From Paenibacillus bouchesdurhonensis (GTDB lineage: Bacteria; Bacillota; Bacilli; Paenibacillales; Paenibacillaceae): a stretch of 64,000 nt of DNA. The notes below the pieces were generated by a model, which was not told the origin of the DNA, made no database searches, and worked only from the letters and a program-made list of their open reading frames with translations. Location: assembly GCF_900155685.1 (NCBI RefSeq), contig NZ_LT732548.1, forward strand, positions 4,454,330-4,518,329, written 5' to 3'. This document shows, piece after piece, positions 25,450-33,887 of this stretch (the stretch's first letter is position 1; every line of letters begins with the position of its first letter). The translations under genes and the position numbers were made by a program.

Positions 25450-25891
25450 TTACCGACAGCTCCATCGTTAGATGCATGGGCCTGAAGCCATACTTCTTAT
25501 ACAGCAGACGCATCGGTAAATTTTCGACATGCACCTTACCGACAATGTGCTCTACCTGTTCCCTGCGGCAATAAGCTATTCCTTCTTCAAATAGCTCTTC
25601 CACATAACGGGTTCCTCGCAAGTCTGGAGCAATATAGAAGCTTTTAAAGTTGGCATACTTTTCCTTCGTAATCGAATTTTCACGTGGCGTGATCCACATC
25701 CAGCCGCCAATACTCTCATCTACCTCAAGGATAAGCATGCCTTTCCGTTCATTTTGGCTAGCCTTCTCAAGCTTTTTAATATGAAACTGCGGGTCAATTA
25801 CAGCATCGCGCCCAAATGAAATAACAGAGATTTCAATTTCAATTTGAGCCACCTGTACTATATCATGATGTTCCATCACCCGGATCGGCAT
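25433..25891 (-). CDS. GNAT-family N-acetyltransferase
   Basis: A 152-residue acetyltransferase. The acetyl-CoA binding stretch reads SFYIAPDLRGTRYVEELF (about residues 85-105) and a C-terminal LLYKKYGF motif completes the GNAT fold. In zwittermicin-type and related clusters N-acetylation of the product's free amine gives self-resistance, and the mature product predicted here would carry such an amine. A tailoring role on the polyamine or carrier-bound unit of this operon is equally possible. The ribosome site is weak. Confidence 0.8.
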   Translation of the reverse strand: MPIRVMEHHDIVQVAQIEIEISVISFGRDAVIDPQFHIKKLEKASQNERKGMLILEVDESIGGWMWITPRENSITKEKYANFKSFYIAPDLRGTRYVEELFEEGIAYCRREQVEHIVGKVHVENLPMRLLYKKYGFRPMHLTMELSVSESDD

Positions 25892-25927
25892 TTCCTAAAG
25901 ACCCCATTCTCTATGATTTGTATTGGT

Positions 25928-27118
25928 TTATGTTCCTCTCTTCTGAATAAGCTCGAAAGTACTATGCCGACAATTCGGACAACCATCCTGCTTCAATTGT
26001 TCTATCGTCTGCCATTGCAGTTGATAGCCTACCTGGCAAATTTGACTGCATTCTTTACATTGATAAGAACGAATTGTGCGTTTGACTTCCCCCGTATAAA
26101 TGGCATCTTTATACTCAGAAGCGATTCTTTCCTTAATCTCTGCAGTTGATTGCAGCACAATCATTTGACTCGTGTTACCGATAATTTCCGCACCAATATA
26201 TTCGTTAAAGCGGGGTAACACGCTTGTTACCAGCAAGCCCATTTCCGTTATTGATCGCTGCATTTCCAATGTAAAGTCAGGGGATTTATGAGCAAAGGAC
26301 AGAAAGATCGGTAATCCTACATCCGGCTTCAACAACTGGATAGCTCTAGACAAAAACAGATTCATTCCAGGAAGCGTATATGGGGGATCGGTAAATACAC
26401 AATCAAACTGATGCATAAAATCCTGAGGAAGCTGGACACGGAAGTCCATTTCATAGCAAACAATTGGCAAATCTTCATGCTCAGCCAAATAATTGATATA
26501 GCTGATAATACGCTTATCAATTTCAAAGACATGAATACGAGAATTGGACTTATGAGGGTTCTGACGATACAACTCCTTAAGCAGAAATGCGAGTGAAACG
26601 CTGACAAGATCATCATCGCCCAAGCACACAATATCCCTGCCAATCAATACGCCGTTCCGCAATGCAAGCACCGCTCGCTTCATACTTGTCTCCAGCGTGC
26701 AAGAGGATTGATCAATCGTTACATCTACTTGTGGTCTCCCCGCAAAGATCGCCTCAAGCTTGCCCATCAGTTCATGCAATTCCTTGCGTAAATCTTCCAT
26801 CCCTCCTGGCTGCCAGTTGCCCCGCATTAAGCGTTGATACATGTCACGATCCAAGGCTCCAAATCCCATAGTGTATTCAATCAACCGTGTTCCCCGCAAG
26901 GTGCATTTAACTCCCCGTCCCTGCTCAATAATTCCCGCTTTAATAAATTCTTTCTTGATCGCGGCAACAATCGGCAAAGGCAGAAGGGTTTTTCGCGCTA
27001 TATCCTTAGTAGATATGCCAGGTTTAAAATATATATCCAGTAAAATATTTTCAATGACCTTCTTGCCGTCCTTTATCGATACCTGAGAATATATTGAATC
27101 GATCGCCTCATTGTTCAT
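25928..27118 (-). CDS. BpsA-like branched polyamine synthase (aminopropyltransferase) with zinc ribbon
   Basis: A 396-residue protein resembling N4-bis(aminopropyl)spermidine synthase, which transfers aminopropyl groups from decarboxylated S-adenosylmethionine to a polyamine. It has an N-terminal winged-helix domain (1-80), the GDDD motif at 167-170 and DPPY at 244-247, the two catalytic signatures of BpsA. A C-terminal extension of about 45 residues carries CKEC (354-357) and CPNC (380-383), a probable zinc ribbon not expected in the archaeal enzyme. First gene of the short operon, after the PKS terminator. The acceptor may be a free polyamine or the cluster product. Confidence 0.82.
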   Translation of the reverse strand: MNNEAIDSIYSQVSIKDGKKVIENILLDIYFKPGISTKDIARKTLLPLPIVAAIKKEFIKAGIIEQGRGVKCTLRGTRLIEYTMGFGALDRDMYQRLMRGNWQPGGMEDLRKELHELMGKLEAIFAGRPQVDVTIDQSSCTLETSMKRAVLALRNGVLIGRDIVCLGDDDLVSVSLAFLLKELYRQNPHKSNSRIHVFEIDKRIISYINYLAEHEDLPIVCYEMDFRVQLPQDFMHQFDCVFTDPPYTLPGMNLFLSRAIQLLKPDVGLPIFLSFAHKSPDFTLEMQRSITEMGLLVTSVLPRFNEYIGAEIIGNTSQMIVLQSTAEIKERIASEYKDAIYTGEVKRTIRSYQCKECSQICQVGYQLQWQTIEQLKQDGCPNCRHSTFELIQKRGT

Positions 27119-27266
27119 AGATCAGCCATCCTCCTAACCTCTAGGAAAAGCCAGTCATCTCAGCCGCAAAAGTCTTGGTTTGGAATTCCCTATATTTTTT
27201 TACTTATGTTTAATAGCCTATTTGTTAGTATTTACTATTTTATTTAATATAATCCCATAAATTCTA

Positions 27267-27314
27267 TAAAAAAACAAGACATCAGCTATCAGTCAGAACT
27301 GATCGGCTGATGTC
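27267..27314 (-). terminator. Intrinsic terminator of the NRPS/PKS operon
   Basis: GACATCAGC (27278-27286) pairs perfectly with GCTGATGTC (27306-27314), and TTGTTTTTTT follows on the minus strand. It begins 22 bases after the last megasynthase stop and separates that operon from the BpsA operon. The A+T-rich gap to 27119 shows no convincing -35/-10 pair. Confidence 0.9.
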
Positions 27315-27335
27315 CATGGCCTGCATACTTCAACG

Positions 27336-30300
27336 CTAATCCATTACAGAAACCTGAATAAATGGACTGAGCTGTTTTATCGTCCGATATTTAAACAAAT
27401 GCTGACTCTCCATAAGCAACCCCTGTTTCTCCATCTCAATTTCTACTTGGATTGCATAAAGAGAGTTGCCTCCCAAATGAAAGAAGTCATCATCTACTCC
27501 AATCTTCTTAACAGCTAGTATCCTCTCCCATATTTGCACCAATGCCTCTTCGATTTCGTTGTCAGGCGCGCAATATAAAGCTCTTGTGATCTGCCCGCCC
27601 GTTTCTAAAGGCAGCTGCAGAAGCCTGCTAGCAGCTGCATACCGCAATGGTTGCAGCTGACAGCGATGCAACTGCTTTTCCCAACCTGTTACAAGAGCTT
27701 CCCGTTCCAACTGATTTGCTTGTTGTTCCAATGCAGCTAACTCCGTCAACGTATCGTATACCGTATTTCTACCTCTCTCACTGTCTCTCTTTTCCTTCAT
27801 CGCTTCAGGATCAGCTTCACTTGATAAAGGTGCATTATAGATGCATGTCGTCCCTTTCAGCTTATCGGGGATATCCTCGACTTTTTGACGGAACAGCAGC
27901 GTCTCCCCTGGCTCATCTGTATGAAGCCATGAACCACTGATCAGAAAATCCAGCATAGGCACATTCCTGCCAGTCTTCATGTACGCAGCTTCAAGATAAT
28001 TGATTCCCTCCTCCAGGAAATAAGGCTTCAAAGCGCTAAGCACCGCTTGTTCAACTCCTCTGCCGAGCACCCGACAGCTCAACAGAAATGCATCCAAATA
28101 CAATGTATCCTTATTCCTTCTAGTAATCACCGCACCGGACAATCCATAACTGCCAAAGCGGTCAGCCGCCTCGACAGCCCAGCATATCGTGTCGGGCTGG
28201 TTCAATAAAGCATATAATTCGGCTTCCGTATAACGGGTAGCTTGTAGTGTAAACTGATTAATTCGCTGCGTAAGCTGAGCAATCCGTGGAAGCTGCTCCG
28301 CCCGAACCCGATTTACGCTAACGACCAGCTTCAACTCATTAAGAAAATGTTGCAGCGACGGTAAAGAAGCCTTTGCCTTTAAACGTTCTCGTTCCGTAAT
28401 ATATCTGCTTGTTCTTTGCTTGTCCTCCTCTGTTACCCGGAAACGATCCAGCGCCCATAGATGCTCCAAGAACGGACCCAATTCCCGTTCCTGAGGCAGC
28501 TGAAGCGTAAGCACCTCTGGACATCGGGCCTGTACCTCGGCACACTCCAGTTCGTTATCATCAATAAATACGAAGGTGTCGAGACCTACGCCTATTTCTT
28601 CAGCCAACTGCTGCAAATTATGAGATTTCGCTTGCCAATTTAGCCGCCAAGCCACAAAGTGCTCTTTGCTCAGCAGCATATCAGGATGGCTTTCAAACAC
28701 CTGCCACACATCCTGTTCGTTATTTTTACTCACGAGCACAAGGAGCATTCCCTCCTGTTGTTTGGACAATAGAAATTGCTGCAGCATGCGGCTGGATTCT
28801 TGGATCTGCACCCCATCACAACCATCCTCGCCACAAACGCCCTGCCACAAAGTATTATCGCAATCCACCGCAATCACTTTAAATGGATGCCCCTGCCATG
28901 CCAACAAATGCCGGGCAGCAAATGTACCCATTACTGCATTAAATTGCGGTGTAAACGGTAAATGGGCCGCCTGATCGCCTACCGCATCATAACGCTCGGT
29001 TACAGCATACATTCGATCCGCTTGTCTAAAATCAATAACGTGAATCGGATGAAGCTTCCCAAGCTTTTCAAGCTCCTCTTTCCATCGATCATTCAAGTAC
29101 TCCAGATAGCTGATCATTTCTGAAGAGAATGACGCTGGTGCCGTTACAGGCAGCACGCCTGCAAACAATGGCGTATCCCGACGGTTAGCAGCGGATATTG
29201 CCTCTATTAGTTCACTCAACACATGCTCCATCTTCACCCGCTGGTCTGCTTCCGATGATTCATCAGCCAGCAGCCAATCCTCAAACCGGACAAGCAGCAT
29301 TCCTGCTCCTTCGGTTGTAGAAAGCAGGCTATCTGGATCCAGAAGCTCCTGGAATACCTGATTGTACGGTGCAAATCGAACATCAATTCTTGTTCCGAAC
29401 TGTTTGCCCCACCAATCAAGGTAAGGCTGGATTGGATCAGCAGTAAAAGTTGCCGCGACCACGAGTTCTAGAGCCGGTTCAGGCACGATATTCTGTTGCT
29501 TTGCAGCCAATGCCTGATGCTCCTCTTCCGTTAATACTCTGATATCTCCCAGCGTGCGGTTTGGCTCGCTCAGCACCAAATCGATCAGCCTGATCAAATG
29601 ATCCATCAGCCCAACCATCGTATCCTCGATAAACAATGCCGTATTATACTGAAGGGCACAGAGTAAACCGCCATCGTCCGCATAGCCGATATCCAGCTTG
29701 AAATCAAGCTTGGAAATTCCTTTAGTAATTTCATAGTTCTCAAATGTGAGGCCTTCAGCCATCAGTACGGTGTCCTCATCAAATTCATTATGAAAGATCA
29801 TCATCGTATCAAACAGCGGGTTACGTCCACGTGTCAGTCTGGTAGTCAGCTTCTCCACCATTCGATCAAACGGATAATCCTGGTTCTCATAGGCACTCAT
29901 TATTGTCTCGTTCAAGGACAGCAATTGATCCAGAACCGTTTGCTGCGGCTCAAGACTAACTCGTATCGGTAGGAAATTGGTGAACATACCGATCAACGAC
30001 TCCACATCTGCATGACGCCGGCCCGCTACCAGGGAGCCGACAATCAAATTCTGCTGTCCTGTATACTTGTGCAGCACAATCGTATATAAATGAAATAACA
30101 GTACATTAATCGTGACATTCTGTGATCTAGCAACCTTGTCAAGACGCTCTGCAACCTCTTTAGAAATTCTTCGCTTATGCACTCGGCCTGCAAAGGATTG
30201 AAACTCCGGCCGCTCGAAATCCGTTGGCATATGAAGGAGAGGAAGCTCAGTGCGGAGTTGGTTCAGCCAGTATTCCTCCTGCTTCTGAAGCAAATTCCCT

Positions 30301-33300
30301 TCTAGCAAATCATGCTGCCATTCGGCATAATCTTTATATTGAATCCGCAGCGGCGATAATTCCTTACCAGCATATAAGTCACTAAACTCCTTAATAAATA
30401 CATTCATAGATGAACCGTCAGATACAATATTGTGCATATCCATCAAGAGCACATGCTTTTCAGGTGCAAGCTGTACTAGAGCGGCACGAATGAGCGGAGC
30501 TTGCCCTAGATCAAATGGCTGTATGAAGCCGCGCACGACCTGCTGCATATCCTCTTCATTAGCTTCTAGACGTGCAATTTTAAACTCAAAGCTATCGTGC
30601 ACTTGCTGCATCGGTTCGCCATTGATCATGTGGAATGACGTTCGCATATTTTCATGCCGTTGAATAAGCTTGATATATGCCTGTTCAAACCGATCAGCGT
30701 CCACTCTGCCAGTTACCGTTAACGCCATCGGCATATTATAGGTCGTCATTTGACCAATTTGCTGGTGAATAAGGAACGTGCGCTTTTGTGCAGAGGAAAG
30801 TCGATAATAGGGCTTGGGTTCCACCGGTTTGATCGCCAAATACTTCTTTTGATCAAGCTGGCTAATATACTGGGCAAGTTCCTGAATTGTCGGATAGGCA
30901 AAAATATCGGACAAAGCCAGCTCGACATGAAGCTCCTTATGAATTCTAGCAATAAGACTCGTTGCTTTTAAAGAATGGCCTCCTATTTCAAAGAAATCCT
31001 CATTAATCCCGATCTCCTCAATGCCAAACATATCCTGCCATATCTGGACTAGCGTCTTCTCCACAGGATTGCGCGGTGCTGCTTTGTCACCCGCGGCTTT
31101 CCTAGATGTATAAGCTCCCGGTGATTTCTTTACAAGGGCAAAGCCTTCTCCTGCTGCGCCTGTTCTTGATGCTCTTGTTGCAGCTTCGTTTCCTGATGCA
31201 GACCGGGTTTCGTGATGAATAATTCGTACTCCCCCATCCTCCAGCCAGAATCGCCCACGCTCAAATGGATAAGTCGGCAGAGGAATACGATACCTCAATT
31301 CCTCTTTATATAGCCCTCTCCAATCGGGCTTAACGCCGGCGCCCCACAGGCGGCCAACCTGTGTAAGCAAATGCGCCATATCCGGAACTGCCTGCTTTGG
31401 ATGGCGCAGCAAATGCACCATCACCTTATTTTCTCTATTTTGCATGTTGGCAAATGAGGTAAGGGCATTTCCACCCCCCAGTTCGATTAACGCGGCATCC
31501 CACTCGTTCAGCAATGTAGCTAATCCATCGGCAAATCGAACAGGGCAGCGAAGATGTCTTGCCCAATACGCCGGACTTGTCGCTTCCTCATCACGAATCC
31601 ATGTCCCGGTTACATTGGAAATAAACGGCTTAGTCGGCCTATTCAATGTCAGCCTGCCTACTTCTTCTTCATACTTCTTCAAAATCGGATCCATCATAGC
31701 CGAATGAAATGCGTGTGATGTATGAAGCTTGCGACAATCATGGCCTTGGGCTTCAAGCTTTGCAGCCAGACTATCAATTGCTTCATGCGTACCTGATACC
31801 ACGCACATGGAAGGAGCATTGACAGCTGCAAGAGCCAGATCCTCCGAGAGCAGCGGAAGCAGCTCCTGCTCACTAAGCGGAACACTAAGCATCGCTCCGC
31901 TCGGTTGACTCTGCATAAGCTGACCTCGAACCACAACAAGGCTAAGCGCATCTTTTAGCGAGAAAACACCGGATATGCAGGCGGCAACATATTCACCAAT
32001 ACTATGGCCAATCATCGCCTGAGGAGTGAAGCCCCATTCCAGCATCATTCTGGCGATCGCATATTCTACAATGAAGATAACCGGCTGGGCAACATCCGTC
32101 TGATTGATAGCATTGTGATCTATCTGCTCCTCTATAGGCGGGTACAATGCTTGCTTTACCCGCTTGGCGGCCTCATCAGACAGCAGTTCCAGACAGCGCT
32201 TAACCTCATCACGGAATATGGGTACCTTCTCGTACAATTCCCGCCCCATTTCAACATACTGCGAACCTTGACCAGAAAACATAAATACAATCGGTCTGTC
32301 ATCCGACTCTGCTAAATGATTGTATACTTCAGGTGCATCCGGATCGGCCAGCAGTGCAGCAGCCTCCTCCGTACTTGTGCAAACCAAGGAGCGGCGATAG
32401 GGGAAGGAAGCACGGCCGACCTGCAAGGTATAAGCCATATCCTTAAGAGATACCTCAGGGTTCTCACGGATATAATTACTAAGCCGTCTCGCCATTCGGT
32501 CAAGCGCCGCTTCTGAACGTGCCGAGATCGTAATCAATTCGGCTGATTGATCTGAAGCGATTCTTTCCGTCATGGGCGCTTCTTCCAAAACAACGTGTGC
32601 ATTGGTTCCGCCGATCCCAAAGGAGCTGACGCCAGCACGCAGAGGATATCGATCATTTGTCCAAGCCTTTAATTGATTGTTTACATAAAAGGGACTGTTC
32701 ACAAAATCTATTTTGGGATTCGGGCTCTGGTAGTGCAGCGTTGGCGGCATTGCCTTGTGTACTAGGGCCAGCACTGCTTTAATAAGTCCTGCTACCCCGG
32801 CTGCATTATTGAGATGTCCAATGTTCGATTTGACAGAACCAATCCCGCAATATTGTCTCTGATCTGTCTGAAAGGCCGTCTTTAATGCTTCAATTTCTAT
32901 TGGATCACCGAGAGTGGTTCCTGTACCGTGCGCTTCAATGTAGCTAATACTCTCCGGTTCTACCTCTGCCACATGATGCGCAGCCCGAATAACGGAGACT
33001 TGACCCGTCGTGCTGGGGGCCGAATATCCTACCTTACGATTTCCATCATTATTAATTGCCGAGCCTTTAATTATCGCAAAAACATGATCCCCATCCTCCA
33101 GAGCATCCTCTAGCGTCTTTAGTACAACCATCCCTGCGCCGTCCCCAAATACTGTACCAGCCGCCTGTTCATCGAAGGCCCGGCAATGTCCATCAGGAGA
33201 ATTAATCATACCCTCCTGATAGAAGTAGCCATTTTTTCTCGGCAACTGAATAGACACACCTCCAGCCAGAGCTATGCTGCATTCCCCGCTCAATAAGGCC

Positions 33301-33887
33301 TGGCAGGCTAAATGCACAGCAACAAGCGAGGTGGAGCACGCTGTCTGTACAGTAAAGCTCGGTCCTTTTAAATTCAATTTATAGGACACCAATGTTGCTA
33401 AATAATCCCGTAGATTCAACATAGCTGTCTCAAGGGTAGCAGATTCCTCAGAACCCCCCAGACCTTTAAACGCTCGCATGAACCAGTGGGAGTTAAACGC
33501 AGCTCCCGTGTACAAGCCGATTGCTCCTTTATAAGTCTTCGGATCATAGCCAGCCTGCTCCAGAGCCTCCCACGAGCATTCATGAAGAAGCCTGAATTGG
33601 GGATCCATAACCTCCGCTTCCCGCGGAGTATAATCGAAGAATTCTGGATCAAACAGGTCAATATCCTCAAGTATCCCCTTTGCCTTAACATAATTAGGAT
33701 GACGGATGATCTCTGGATCAATGCCTTCTGCCAATAACTCTTCGTCCGTAAAAAAGGAAATACTCGCTTTGCCGCTGCGCAGATTATCCCAATATTCCTG
33801 CAGGTTTCTTGCGCCTGGAAACCTTCCTGACATGCCAATTATGGCGATCTCTGATCCGGTATATTCCATTTCCCTCTTTACGCTCAT
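27336..33887 (-). CDS. Hybrid PKS-NRPS: KS-AT-ACP-C-FkbH-PCP
   Basis: 2183 residues. KS with TACSTSL near 183; malonyl-type AT (GHSIGEY near 629, HAFH near 729); carrier GGHSL near 971; condensation-like domain near 1020-1450 whose catalytic motif reads MHNIVSDG, with Asn replacing the second His; a linker of the SGNH-like type that precedes large FkbH domains; FkbH domain with DCDNTLWQG near 1676 and SCRVLGRG near 1939; final carrier GGNSL near 2142. There is no KR, A or thioesterase. It is the last assembly-line gene, so this KS-AT-ACP should add the fourth ketide to leucine without reduction. The C-FkbH-PCP tail stands where a release domain would be expected. Start overlaps the previous stop by four bases. 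Confidence 0.92.
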   Translation of the reverse strand: MSVKREMEYTGSEIAIIGMSGRFPGARNLQEYWDNLRSGKASISFFTDEELLAEGIDPEIIRHPNYVKAKGILEDIDLFDPEFFDYTPREAEVMDPQFRLLHECSWEALEQAGYDPKTYKGAIGLYTGAAFNSHWFMRAFKGLGGSEESATLETAMLNLRDYLATLVSYKLNLKGPSFTVQTACSTSLVAVHLACQALLSGECSIALAGGVSIQLPRKNGYFYQEGMINSPDGHCRAFDEQAAGTVFGDGAGMVVLKTLEDALEDGDHVFAIIKGSAINNDGNRKVGYSAPSTTGQVSVIRAAHHVAEVEPESISYIEAHGTGTTLGDPIEIEALKTAFQTDQRQYCGIGSVKSNIGHLNNAAGVAGLIKAVLALVHKAMPPTLHYQSPNPKIDFVNSPFYVNNQLKAWTNDRYPLRAGVSSFGIGGTNAHVVLEEAPMTERIASDQSAELITISARSEAALDRMARRLSNYIRENPEVSLKDMAYTLQVGRASFPYRRSLVCTSTEEAAALLADPDAPEVYNHLAESDDRPIVFMFSGQGSQYVEMGRELYEKVPIFRDEVKRCLELLSDEAAKRVKQALYPPIEEQIDHNAINQTDVAQPVIFIVEYAIARMMLEWGFTPQAMIGHSIGEYVAACISGVFSLKDALSLVVVRGQLMQSQPSGAMLSVPLSEQELLPLLSEDLALAAVNAPSMCVVSGTHEAIDSLAAKLEAQGHDCRKLHTSHAFHSAMMDPILKKYEEEVGRLTLNRPTKPFISNVTGTWIRDEEATSPAYWARHLRCPVRFADGLATLLNEWDAALIELGGGNALTSFANMQNRENKVMVHLLRHPKQAVPDMAHLLTQVGRLWGAGVKPDWRGLYKEELRYRIPLPTYPFERGRFWLEDGGVRIIHHETRSASGNEAATRASRTGAAGEGFALVKKSPGAYTSRKAAGDKAAPRNPVEKTLVQIWQDMFGIEEIGINEDFFEIGGHSLKATSLIARIHKELHVELALSDIFAYPTIQELAQYISQLDQKKYLAIKPVEPKPYYRLSSAQKRTFLIHQQIGQMTTYNMPMALTVTGRVDADRFEQAYIKLIQRHENMRTSFHMINGEPMQQVHDSFEFKIARLEANEEDMQQVVRGFIQPFDLGQAPLIRAALVQLAPEKHVLLMDMHNIVSDGSSMNVFIKEFSDLYAGKELSPLRIQYKDYAEWQHDLLEGNLLQKQEEYWLNQLRTELPLLHMPTDFERPEFQSFAGRVHKRRISKEVAERLDKVARSQNVTINVLLFHLYTIVLHKYTGQQNLIVGSLVAGRRHADVESLIGMFTNFLPIRVSLEPQQTVLDQLLSLNETIMSAYENQDYPFDRMVEKLTTRLTRGRNPLFDTMMIFHNEFDEDTVLMAEGLTFENYEITKGISKLDFKLDIGYADDGGLLCALQYNTALFIEDTMVGLMDHLIRLIDLVLSEPNRTLGDIRVLTEEEHQALAAKQQNIVPEPALELVVAATFTADPIQPYLDWWGKQFGTRIDVRFAPYNQVFQELLDPDSLLSTTEGAGMLLVRFEDWLLADESSEADQRVKMEHVLSELIEAISAANRRDTPLFAGVLPVTAPASFSSEMISYLEYLNDRWKEELEKLGKLHPIHVIDFRQADRMYAVTERYDAVGDQAAHLPFTPQFNAVMGTFAARHLLAWQGHPFKVIAVDCDNTLWQGVCGEDGCDGVQIQESSRMLQQFLLSKQQEGMLLVLVSKNNEQDVWQVFESHPDMLLSKEHFVAWRLNWQAKSHNLQQLAEEIGVGLDTFVFIDDNELECAEVQARCPEVLTLQLPQERELGPFLEHLWALDRFRVTEEDKQRTSRYITERERLKAKASLPSLQHFLNELKLVVSVNRVRAEQLPRIAQLTQRINQFTLQATRYTEAELYALLNQPDTICWAVEAADRFGSYGLSGAVITRRNKDTLYLDAFLLSCRVLGRGVEQAVLSALKPYFLEEGINYLEAAYMKTGRNVPMLDFLISGSWLHTDEPGETLLFRQKVEDIPDKLKGTTCIYNAPLSSEADPEAMKEKRDSERGRNTVYDTLTELAALEQQANQLEREALVTGWEKQLHRCQLQPLRYAAASRLLQLPLETGGQITRALYCAPDNEIEEALVQIWERILAVKKIGVDDDFFHLGGNSLYAIQVEIEMEKQGLLMESQHLFKYRTIKQLSPFIQVSVMD

